NCBI RefSeq assembly: GCF_004421005.1
Contig: NZ_CP038026.1
Span: forward strand, 3,844,001 to 3,908,000
Source: Pseudoduganella plicata
GTDB lineage: Bacteria > Pseudomonadota > Gammaproteobacteria > Burkholderiales > Burkholderiaceae_D
Length of the DNA stretch: 64,000 nt
Direction of reading: 5' to 3'
The translations under genes were made by a program, and so were the position numbers. This document shows positions 54,691 to 62,932 of the stretch, in pieces; position 1 is the stretch's first letter; each line of letters starts with the position of its first letter. Below the pieces are notes generated by a model. That model had not been told where the DNA came from. It made no database searches and saw nothing but the letters and a program-made list of their open reading frames with translations.

Positions 54691-57600
54691 ATGCTCGTGC
54701 TGCCCGACCTGTTGCGACAGGATACCCGCCTTCTGCAATTGACCACGCCGCTCGGAGCCGAGCAGCTGATTCCCGAGTGCCTGCGCGGCGAGGAAGCGAT
54801 CAGCCGGCCGTACGAGCTGACGGTCACCGCCGTGTCGCCGGACGCGCGTATCGCCCTGAAGTCGCTGCTGGGCCAGCCCGTCCTGCTGCAACTGATGACG
54901 GCGGCGAGCCGCACCGAACTGCGTCCGTTCCACGGCCACGTCACGTCGGCCCGGCTGCTGGGCGCCGATGGCGGCCTGGCCCGCCATGAACTGACGATCG
55001 GACCGTGGTGCGCCTTCATGGACATGGGGCGGGACAGTCGCGTGTTCCAGGACGCAACTGTGTTCGATATCCTGGACAGCATCTTCAACAGCTGGCAAAA
55101 CCCCGGCAAACTGGTGCCGCAGTGGCGCTACGACATCGCCGAGCGCGACATCTACCAGAAGCGTTCGCTGACCTGCCAGTACCAGGAGTCGAACCTGGCG
55201 TTCGCGGAACGGCTGATGCTGGAAGAGGGCCTCTTTTACTGGTTCGAGCATGGCGCCGACGGCCACACGATGGTCATCGCCGACCATAACGGCGCATTCC
55301 AGCCCAACGCGCAGGCAACGGTGCGCTTCTCGCAACCGGGCGCCGTGATGCGCGAGGACAGCATCGACCGCTGGCGCAACGAACTGCGCTGGACGGCAGG
55401 CGGCGTCGAGCTGGGCAGCTGGGACTACCGCAGCAACGACACGCGCCGCGTCGGCGCGGCCAGCGCCCTGGCGGCGCCTGGCGCGCCATCGCTCCGCGAC
55501 GCGCCGGGCGCGTATGCTTATACGTCGCGGGAGCACGGCCAGCGCATCGCCGACCGTCAATTGGAAGCGATCGAAGCGGGCCGAGAGATTTTCACGGGAG
55601 CCGGCACCGTCCGCACGCTCAGCCCCGGCACCACGTTCGCGCTGCAGGACCATGCGCTGCTGGACGCCGCGCCGGACAGCGAGCGCACGTTCATCGTGAC
55701 GCGCGTGCTGCACTTGGCCCATAACAATCTGGCGGCCGAAGTGCGCAGCGTGCTCGAGCGTACTCTCGGCGTCAACGCGCTGGCCGAACGCATCGCCATG
55801 GAACAGGGCCGCAGCCTGCATGCCGTCGGCACGGGCATTGCCGAGCGGCCGCTGTATCGCAACCGCATCGACGCCATCCGCAGCAATGTGCCGTACCGCA
55901 GCAGCACGACCGACGGCCACGGCGTCGTGCTGCGTCCGAAACCGACGGTGCGCGGCCAGCAGACGGCCGTCGTCGTCGGTCCGCCGGGCGCCGTCGTGCA
56001 CACCGACCGCGACCACCGCATCAAGGTGCAGTTCCACTGGCAGCGCGGCGAGCAGAGCCACAGCCGCCTGACCCATCCCGCCCCGGACGGCCACACCGGC
56101 GCTCCGGGCGACGACCAGGCCGGCACCTGGGTCCGCATCGCCACGCCGATGGCACCCGTCGCCGGCACCAACTGGGGCGCCGTCGCCGTACCGCGCATCG
56201 GCAGTGAAGTGCTGGTCGATTTTCTCGACGGCGACATCGACCGCCCGGTCGTCATCGGCAGCCTGTACAACGGCAGCGGTGCAACGGACGCGCAGAATAA
56301 CCAGGTCGCCGGCGGCGCAGGCGTCGCCACGGGCAATGCCCCGGCCTGGTTCCCGGGCGAAGGCGGTGGCCACGCCCACCCGGCCACGCTGTCGGGCCTG
56401 AAGTCGCAGGCACTGCAGGCGAGCCAGAGCGGCACGGGCGCCTTCAGCCAGCTCGTCTTCGACGACACCCCGGCCGAACCGCGCCTGGCGCTGCAACGTC
56501 ACGCCCGGGCGCATGAAGGCACGGACGAACTGAACCTGGGCCACCTGCGCCACCAGACCGACAACCAGCGCCTGCAAGGTGCCGGCTTCGGTGCCGAACT
56601 GAAGTCAGCCCACAGCGCCGCGCTGCGCGCCGGCCAGGGCCTGCTGATGACCACAAACGCCCGCAACAACGCCAGCGGTCACCAGCTCGACTCGGGCGAA
56701 GCCTCCGCGCAAGTGGAACAGAGCGCAGAACTGGCGCAGTCGATGGCGGACCTGGCGCAGAAGCACAACGCGAAACTGAAAGACGAGCCGGCGCCGGAGA
56801 AGCTCAGCGCGGTGACTGGGCTGAACAAGAGCATTGAGGTGCTTGGCGCGACAGGCGGCGCAGGAGGAGGCGACGGCGAAACAGGCGGTGCCGGCCAGGC
56901 TACCGCGTTTTCCGAACCGCACCTGCAACTGTCGAGTCCGTCCGGCATTGCCGCCACGACGCCGGCCAACGCCGTGGTCGCGGCAGGCAGCACAAGCACC
57001 GTCACCGCCGGGCAAGATCTGAACTTTGCGTCGCAAGCCAGCGCGCATTACCAGGTCAAGGACGGCATCAGCCTGTTCACGTACGGCAAAGCAAGCGCCA
57101 CCGACAAGCCCAACCAGGAAACCGGCCTGCGCCTGCATGCGGCCAGCGGCAGGATGAGCGTGCAAAGCCAGTCCGACGTCACCAAAGTCACCGCCGACAA
57201 GCTTGTCACGGTCGCCAGCATCGGCAAGAGCGTGTCGATATCGGCCAAGGAGCACGTCATGCTGACTGCGCAGGGGGCTTACCTGAAGCTCGAGGGTGGG
57301 AACATCATGATTCATGGGCCTGGCACGATGGTGTTCAAGGCGAGCATGAAGGAGTTGGGTGGGCCGGCTAGTGCTTCGCCGACGTTGCCGGCGTTGCCGA
57401 AGGCGGAGAACATCAACAACTTCATGGAGCTTAATTACCGCTGGGATGATTTGCAACCAATGGTCGGGGCGCCCTACAAGGTGCTGTTCGATGACGGTAC
57501 AAGCATTGTCGGCAAGCTCGACGCGAAAGGCTTCGCACGCCTGGAAAACGTACCTTCTGGTGGGGGTATCGTCACCTATGGTGAGGATGAGCGGGAAGCG

Positions 57601-57915
57601 GTTTTACGCAAGCCGCGCAAGGCAAATCCACTGTTGGGGGCGAAAGCTACCAATGACGAGGAGGCGACGCACCTTCTTGCCGCCTACATCGCGCAAGAGG
57701 ATGCGTATTTCCGCGAAAACTATTTCCCGGATGAGTTGGACGCCATGCTGGGGGATGACTCGGACAGCGTAGAGGGTGATCTCGAATACGACTTTCACTA
57801 CAACGATTATTTGTACGCCAATGAGGCGCAACCGGATGACATCGAGGCAGAGCAGTCATACCGCGAGAAACATGAAGGCGGCGAAAGCGACGACGCCGAC
57901 GGAGAGGAAGTATGA
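54691..57915 (+). CDS. vgrG: Type VI secretion tip protein VgrG, complete copy
   Basis: 1074 residues from the ATG at 54691 (MLVLPDLLRQDTRLLQLTTPLGAEQL); a GTG at 54637 would add 18 residues. The gp27-like base (1-400) contains QESNLAFAERLMLEEGLFYWFEH. Then comes the gp5-like OB fold (HRIKVQFHWQRGE, GTNWGAVAVPRIGSEVLVDFLDGD). The DUF2345 beta-helix runs from about 640 to 900. The rest is a C-terminal transthyretin-like extension (ELNYRWDDLQP...DGTSIVGKLDAKGFARLENVPSGG) and an acidic tail. The extension is a likely effector-docking part. Most of the gene (55351-57420) is duplicated downstream. It overlaps the effector gene by 4 bp (ATGA). Confidence 0.93.
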   Translation: MLVLPDLLRQDTRLLQLTTPLGAEQLIPECLRGEEAISRPYELTVTAVSPDARIALKSLLGQPVLLQLMTAASRTELRPFHGHVTSARLLGADGGLARHELTIGPWCAFMDMGRDSRVFQDATVFDILDSIFNSWQNPGKLVPQWRYDIAERDIYQKRSLTCQYQESNLAFAERLMLEEGLFYWFEHGADGHTMVIADHNGAFQPNAQATVRFSQPGAVMREDSIDRWRNELRWTAGGVELGSWDYRSNDTRRVGAASALAAPGAPSLRDAPGAYAYTSREHGQRIADRQLEAIEAGREIFTGAGTVRTLSPGTTFALQDHALLDAAPDSERTFIVTRVLHLAHNNLAAEVRSVLERTLGVNALAERIAMEQGRSLHAVGTGIAERPLYRNRIDAIRSNVPYRSSTTDGHGVVLRPKPTVRGQQTAVVVGPPGAVVHTDRDHRIKVQFHWQRGEQSHSRLTHPAPDGHTGAPGDDQAGTWVRIATPMAPVAGTNWGAVAVPRIGSEVLVDFLDGDIDRPVVIGSLYNGSGATDAQNNQVAGGAGVATGNAPAWFPGEGGGHAHPATLSGLKSQALQASQSGTGAFSQLVFDDTPAEPRLALQRHARAHEGTDELNLGHLRHQTDNQRLQGAGFGAELKSAHSAALRAGQGLLMTTNARNNASGHQLDSGEASAQVEQSAELAQSMADLAQKHNAKLKDEPAPEKLSAVTGLNKSIEVLGATGGAGGGDGETGGAGQATAFSEPHLQLSSPSGIAATTPANAVVAAGSTSTVTAGQDLNFASQASAHYQVKDGISLFTYGKASATDKPNQETGLRLHAASGRMSVQSQSDVTKVTADKLVTVASIGKSVSISAKEHVMLTAQGAYLKLEGGNIMIHGPGTMVFKASMKELGGPASASPTLPALPKAENINNFMELNYRWDDLQPMVGAPYKVLFDDGTSIVGKLDAKGFARLENVPSGGGIVTYGEDEREAVLRKPRKANPLLGAKATNDEEATHLLAAYIAQEDAYFRENYFPDELDAMLGDDSDSVEGDLEYDFHYNDYLYANEAQPDDIEAEQSYREKHEGGESDDADGEEV
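55351..57420 (+). repeat. Direct repeat copy 1 (vgrG core), 2070 bp
   Basis: Matches 60566-62635 at a constant offset of 5215 with no net indel that I could find. Differences are scattered single bases, mostly toward the ends, while the centre (about 56000-57000) looks identical. The encoded proteins are almost the same over this region. The left edge lies near residue 220 of VgrG and the right edge just before the effector-docking extension. Confidence 0.9.
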
Positions 57916-59450
57916 GTGCCGCAACATTGACAGCGAAAGAACTGCCCCATGGCACCACGACGCGTGTAATCAAGAAGGCCGAGAGCAATATCACCACTTG
58001 GCTCGGCGACCTTGTTACCGGCGCCGGCAGCTCGCCATCGCATATCATCATCACGGGCATCTTGGGCGTCGTCCCAGGTGTTGGTCAGGCAATGGATATA
58101 CGTGACCTCGTTCTCGGAATCATCGCGATTTCGAGAACACCGACTGCAATTGCGGTATGGGTCGACCTCGTCATCACGCTGATCGGATGTATTCCAGCGG
58201 TGGGAGATGCGCTCAAGGTGGGATTCAAGCTGATGAAGCGTGGCCACAACTTCGGCCGGATTCTTGAAGGGGTCTCGCCGAAGCTTCACGGCAATGTCGA
58301 GAAATTCATGCGCGACGTCAACTGGACGATGCTGGCGAACGAAAGCAAAGGGCTGTTCAAGAAAACCATCGCTGCGTTTATCGACGGCCTGGACAGCTGG
58401 ATGGTGAAGGCCGTCGCTGGCGGCACCGGAGTACGTCAAATCATCGGAGAGCTGCGCACGATCGAAAAAAACGCGCCGAAAATGATTGACGACGCATTTG
58501 CAGAACTGAAGCAGCTGCACGCAAAGATGATGTCGCACGAGTTGCCCGGAAACACCGCCGCGGCGTCGGTACCTACAGCCCGTGTAGGAAAGGTCGTGGA
58601 CGAAGGCACAGACGCATCCACTAAACAAATTGCAAAAGGTGCCCGCGATGAAGCCAAGCTCCTCGCAAAACGGAACAACGACGTCAAGACGCCGCGTGCG
58701 CAGACCAATTCCACGAATACTTCAACAAAGAAAAGCGGCAAGGAGAAGAAACGCAACTGGAAGAGTGGAGTGCCCGCCGAGCATATCACCGATTACTTTG
58801 TAAAGCGCAAGCACGTTACTTTCGTAAAGGTGAACAATGGCGGCAAGCTTACCGAAGAAAACTCAACGCCGCATACAGGTATCGACCATCTATGGGCCAA
58901 TGATCGGAACCCGATCAAACCGTATGTTGTGGGCGAGACAAAGTCGCGAGTGTTCGATTCGCTGACCCTTATCGCAGCTCTGCCTGCGGCCTTGGCGGAG
59001 AAGTTTGCTGTACTGCGTAGCCAAGAGGCAAGTAATCCCACGCCTAGCGGCCAGCCCAACACATTTCAGAATGCCGGACGGGATGCTCATGCAGATCAGG
59101 TCGTGAGAATCAAAGAGAGCTCCAAACGCGAGCAGAACATTCGCGCTAGTGTGAATCCACCAGGAAAGGATAAGCACGGGAATCCTACTGGGTTAGCCAC
59201 TCAGATGAGCCACGAGTGGATTGTTACCGCTATAGATAGCGAAAATATGACGACAGCGGGCTTTAGACTTAAAAGGCTGCTCCGAGAGCGCGAACTAAAC
59301 GGAATAATAAATACCACCACCGGCTATCCATATAATCGGTGGATTTCTCTAGTAACAGGTCGGCAGCTTGCTAAACACCAGAAATCAAAGGGCGCGGCGC
59401 ACCACGTCCAGTTTATAATTGATTTGCCAGAAAATATACTGAAGGACTGA
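57912..59450 (+). CDS. Predicted T6SS DNase effector (PoNe-like, PD-(D/E)xK)
   Basis: 512 residues, starting in a 4-bp overlap with vgrG. Residues 45-110 are hydrophobic with paired turns (IITGILGVVPGVGQAMDIRD and IGCIPAVGDALK), a module shared with the next effector. A Lys/Thr-rich linker follows (250-285). The C-terminal toxin begins EHITDYFVKRKH and has the nuclease signature Asp325 in TGIDHLWAN and Glu342-x-Lys344 in YVVGETKSR. This fits a PD-(D/E)xK fold. The adjacent DUF1911-type immunity gene matches the PoNe-PoNi pairing. Base composition turns AT-rich toward the 3' end. Toxicity is inferred. Confidence 0.8.
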   Translation: MSAATLTAKELPHGTTTRVIKKAESNITTWLGDLVTGAGSSPSHIIITGILGVVPGVGQAMDIRDLVLGIIAISRTPTAIAVWVDLVITLIGCIPAVGDALKVGFKLMKRGHNFGRILEGVSPKLHGNVEKFMRDVNWTMLANESKGLFKKTIAAFIDGLDSWMVKAVAGGTGVRQIIGELRTIEKNAPKMIDDAFAELKQLHAKMMSHELPGNTAAASVPTARVGKVVDEGTDASTKQIAKGARDEAKLLAKRNNDVKTPRAQTNSTNTSTKKSGKEKKRNWKSGVPAEHITDYFVKRKHVTFVKVNNGGKLTEENSTPHTGIDHLWANDRNPIKPYVVGETKSRVFDSLTLIAALPAALAEKFAVLRSQEASNPTPSGQPNTFQNAGRDAHADQVVRIKESSKREQNIRASVNPPGKDKHGNPTGLATQMSHEWIVTAIDSENMTTAGFRLKRLLRERELNGIINTTTGYPYNRWISLVTGRQLAKHQKSKGAAHHVQFIIDLPENILKD

Positions 59451-59452
59451 AA

Positions 59453-60460
59453 ATGAAAAAATTTAATCGCGAGGAGTTTGATCGCGCCAAGCGCGAAAAG
59501 CTTCTAAGCTATGATATCTACGAATATAATTTTGACGAAATGTTATCGGGTTTTGATGTTGTACGGAGTGTTTTGTCTAAGCCTGAAGTTTTGAGCGGAA
59601 AAATTGGTAAATACGAGGCCGCCGTTCCGCAAAGGCGTCGAGCCTGGGACGGGCTGACTTTCATACTTAACTGTTACAGCGGCGGGCACCAGATAGCGGA
59701 GATTGCCCAATTTTTCCCAGCGGTTCTAGGTTTTTGGGAAAGCTATTCCCAGGCATGGGAGGTTTTCCAGAATTCTGATGAGAGCACAAATGGAACTGTG
59801 GCAACACTTCCACTGCTTGGAACCCAATTCGCATACGCAAATCAACTTATCTGCCTCGGGGCTTTGCTAGGGTGGGGCACGCACCTAAAAAGAATGCCAA
59901 AAATCATTGACTTCAATAACCCGCAGCAGGATGGCATGCTTGAAAGACTGCTCGCTAGCTATGTTCCCAATCGGAGTGCGCCCCCTGGAGAATGCACGCG
60001 GCATTTGCCGTATTATAAGACTCTAAAAATATTCGCTGCACCGAAGGAATCCCGTGCCGTGTTAATGAAAGAGTACCTGGCTGACTGGTACGAGGCAAGC
60101 CGAAGGGAAGTGTACTATGAGAGCCATAAACGTGGCGAAATTTTTACCGGTTATTGGTCTTGGGAATCTGCCGCGATTACTTTCATCCTGGATATTGATG
60201 ACAGCTCGTACAGAGATATGATGTTTTATCCCATTGATCTGGTGGACTACGCGCGCAGCGTTAACGCACCAAGGTCGTTCGTAGAGCCATATAGCGAATC
60301 AGAGCTGCGGGAGAAATCTGGAGAGATCTGCCCGCTTGGTGGCGTTTGGGAATCCCTGGATATCCCGCCACAGAGGAAAAGGTTTGAGAAAGGAGATGTT
60401 ATGCAAGCCACCGAGGCGGCTTATGGCATCACAGTATGGAGGTATCTGGGCGCTTCTTAG
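59453..60460 (+). CDS. Predicted immunity protein, DUF1910/DUF1911 (PoNi-like)
   Basis: 335 residues, 2 bp after the effector gene. The C-terminal half has the DUF1911 hallmark TGYWSWESAAITFILDIDD followed by SYRDMMFYPIDLVDYA. The N-terminal half fits DUF1910 (FDRAKREKLLSYDIYEYNFDEML...). This family is the described immunity to PoNe DNases. It is cytoplasmic, with no signal peptide. Clearly AT-richer than the flanking vgrG copies, suggesting recent acquisition of the toxin/immunity part. The stop is followed directly by the frame of the second vgrG. Confidence 0.85.
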   Translation: MKKFNREEFDRAKREKLLSYDIYEYNFDEMLSGFDVVRSVLSKPEVLSGKIGKYEAAVPQRRRAWDGLTFILNCYSGGHQIAEIAQFFPAVLGFWESYSQAWEVFQNSDESTNGTVATLPLLGTQFAYANQLICLGALLGWGTHLKRMPKIIDFNNPQQDGMLERLLASYVPNRSAPPGECTRHLPYYKTLKIFAAPKESRAVLMKEYLADWYEASRREVYYESHKRGEIFTGYWSWESAAITFILDIDDSSYRDMMFYPIDLVDYARSVNAPRSFVEPYSESELREKSGEICPLGGVWESLDIPPQRKRFEKGDVMQATEAAYGITVWRYLGAS

Positions 60461-62932
60461 GTGGACTACTTCGCCTGCAAAGCGGATAAGCAAGCTGATA
60501 TCAGACTTATAAAGATAAATGATTCAGCTACACTTGTATCTGCTTTCCTCGCGGATGGCGTCGGACGCGAGCACAGCATCGACCGCTGGCGCAACGAACT
60601 GCGCTGGACGGCAGGCGGCGTCGAGCTGGGCAGCTGGGACTACCGCAGCAACGACACGCGCCGCGTCGGCGCGGCCAGCGCCGTGGCGGCGCCTGGTGCG
60701 CCATCGCTCCGCGACGCGCCGGGCGCGTATGCTTATACGTCGCGCGAGCACGGCCAGCGCATCGCCGACCGTCAGTTGGAAGCGATCGAAGCGGGCCGAG
60801 AGATTTTCACGGGAGCCGGCACCGTTCGCACGCTTAGCCCCGGCACCACGTTCGCGCTGCAGGACCATGCACTGCTGGACGCCGCGCCGGACAGCGAGTG
60901 CACGTTCATCGTGACGCGCGTGCTGCACCTGGCCCATAACAACCTGGCAGCGGACGTGCGCAGCGTGCTCGACCGCACTCTCGGCGTCAACGCGCTGGCC
61001 GAACGCATCGCCATGGAACAGGGCCGCAGCCTGCACGCTGTCGGCGCCGGCATCGCCGAGCGGCCGCTGTACCGCAACCGCATCGACGCCATCCGCAGCA
61101 ATGTGCCGTACCGCAGCAGCACGACCGACGGCCACGGCGTCCTGCTGCGCCCGAAACCGACAGTGCGCGGCCAGCAGACGGCCGTCGTCGTCGGTCCGCC
61201 GGGCGCCGTCGTGCACACCGACCGCGACCACCGCATCAAGGTGCAGTTCCACTGGCAGCGCGGCGAGCAGAGCCACAGCCGCCTGACCCATCCCGCCCCG
61301 GACGGCCACACCGGCGCTCCGGGCGACGACCAGGCCGGCACCTGGGTCCGCATCGCCACGCCGATGGCACCCGTCGCCGGCACCAACTGGGGCGCCGTCG
61401 CCGTACCGCGCATCGGCAGTGAAGTGCTGGTCGATTTTCTCGACGGCGACATCGACCGCCCGGTCGTCATCGGCAGCCTGTACAACGGCAGCGGTGCAAC
61501 GGACGCGCAGAATAACCAGGTCGCCGGCGGCGCAGGCGTCGCCACGGGCAATGCCCCGGCCTGGTTCCCGGGCGAAGGCGGTGGCCACGCCCACCCGGCC
61601 ACGCTGTCGGGCCTGAAGTCGCAGGCACTGCAGGCGAGCCAGAGCGGCACGGGCGCCTTCAGCCAGCTCGTCTTCGACGACACCCCGGCCGAACCGCGCC
61701 TGGCGCTGCAACGTCACGCCCGGGCGCATGAAGGCACGGACGAACTGAACCTGGGCCACCTGCGCCACCAGACCGACAACCAGCGCCTGCAAGGTGCCGG
61801 CTTCGGTGCCGAACTGAAGTCAGCCCACAGCGCCGCGCTGCGCGCCGGCCAGGGCCTGCTGATGACCACAAACGCCCGCAACAACGCCAGCGGTCACCAG
61901 CTCGACTCGGGCGAAGCCTCCGCGCAAGTGGAACAGAGCGCAGAACTGGCGCAGTCGATGGCGGACCTGGCGCAGAAGCACAACGCGAAACTGAAAGACG
62001 AGCCGGCGCCGGAGAAGCTCAGCGCGGTGACTGGGCTGAACAAGAGCATTGAGGTGCTTGGCGCGACAGGCGGCGCAGGAGGAGGCGACGGCGAAACAGG
62101 CGGTGCCGGCCAGGCTACCGCGTTTTCCGAACCGCACCTGCAACTGTCGAGTCCGTCCGGCATTGCCGCCACGACGCCGGCCAACGCCGTGGTCGCGGCA
62201 GGCAGCACAAGCACCGTCACCGCCGGGCAAGATCTGAACTTTGCCGCCCAGGCCAACGCGAATTACCAGCTCAAGGACGGCATCAGCCTGTTCACGTACG
62301 GCAAAGCAAGCGCCACCGGCAAGCCCAACCAGGAAACCGGCCTGCGCCTGCATGCGGCCAGCGGCAGGGTGAGCGTGCAAAGCCAGTCCGACGTCACCAA
62401 AGTCACTGCCGACAAGCTCGTCACTGTCGCCAGCATCGGCAGGAGCATCTCGATCTCGGCCAAGGAGCACGTCATGCTGACCGCACAGGGCGCTTACCTC
62501 AAGCTTGAGGGTGGGAACATCATGATTCATGGGCCTGGCACGATGGTGTTCAAGGCGAGCATGAAGGAGTTGGGTGGGCCGGCTAGTGCTTTGCCTACGT
62601 TGCCGGGGTTGCCGAAGGCGGAGAACATCGATAACGCTGTCGAACTCAATTTCCACTACGAGGATCTGGTCCCCGTCGCGCACGCTCCCTACAAGATTAC
62701 TTTCGCCGACGGCACCAGCCGTTCCGGTACGCTGGACGCTAAAGGATATGCATTGGTCAGCAATGTGCCGCCCGGAGACTACCACGTTGAATATGGAGAA
62801 GAACCCGTACCCTGGCTGCCGCCTGCACTTGAGCCCGATCCTGAACTGGAGCGCGCGCGTGCCTCGAAAGAGCGTGTCGCGGCGCTGATTGAAGAGGCTC
62901 GCAGGAAACAGGAAAAAGGTACGTCGGCATGA
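60461..62932 (+). CDS. vgrG: Truncated second VgrG lacking the N-terminal base domain
   Basis: The frame opens at a GTG at 60461 and has 823 codons. The first 35 or so residues (MDYFACKADKQADIRLIK...) are unrelated to VgrG. From 60566 it equals VgrG from residue 220 on: the last part of the gp27-like domain, the OB fold and the DUF2345 beta-helix. The C-terminal extension is related to but different from copy 1 (ELNFHYEDLVPVAHAPYKITFADG), then a charged tail (RASKERVAALIEEARRKQ). Without about 220 N-terminal residues it is unlikely to form a spike base by itself. Real start uncertain; it may be a silent cassette. Its stop overlaps the next ATG (ATGA). Confidence 0.85.
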   Translation: MDYFACKADKQADIRLIKINDSATLVSAFLADGVGREHSIDRWRNELRWTAGGVELGSWDYRSNDTRRVGAASAVAAPGAPSLRDAPGAYAYTSREHGQRIADRQLEAIEAGREIFTGAGTVRTLSPGTTFALQDHALLDAAPDSECTFIVTRVLHLAHNNLAADVRSVLDRTLGVNALAERIAMEQGRSLHAVGAGIAERPLYRNRIDAIRSNVPYRSSTTDGHGVLLRPKPTVRGQQTAVVVGPPGAVVHTDRDHRIKVQFHWQRGEQSHSRLTHPAPDGHTGAPGDDQAGTWVRIATPMAPVAGTNWGAVAVPRIGSEVLVDFLDGDIDRPVVIGSLYNGSGATDAQNNQVAGGAGVATGNAPAWFPGEGGGHAHPATLSGLKSQALQASQSGTGAFSQLVFDDTPAEPRLALQRHARAHEGTDELNLGHLRHQTDNQRLQGAGFGAELKSAHSAALRAGQGLLMTTNARNNASGHQLDSGEASAQVEQSAELAQSMADLAQKHNAKLKDEPAPEKLSAVTGLNKSIEVLGATGGAGGGDGETGGAGQATAFSEPHLQLSSPSGIAATTPANAVVAAGSTSTVTAGQDLNFAAQANANYQLKDGISLFTYGKASATGKPNQETGLRLHAASGRVSVQSQSDVTKVTADKLVTVASIGRSISISAKEHVMLTAQGAYLKLEGGNIMIHGPGTMVFKASMKELGGPASALPTLPGLPKAENIDNAVELNFHYEDLVPVAHAPYKITFADGTSRSGTLDAKGYALVSNVPPGDYHVEYGEEPVPWLPPALEPDPELERARASKERVAALIEEARRKQEKGTSA
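60566..62635 (+). repeat. Direct repeat copy 2 (vgrG core), 2070 bp
   Basis: Second copy of the segment at 55351-57420. The spacer between the copies (57421-60565) holds the VgrG tail, the PoNe-like effector and its immunity gene. The left edge falls within AT-rich DNA that reads as the old end of the immunity region. Confidence 0.9.

Noticed and set aside
55351..62635. vgrG repeat as an assembly artefact
   Set aside because: Scattered base differences between the copies, different flanks and different docking extensions argue for two real copies, although only long reads can prove it.
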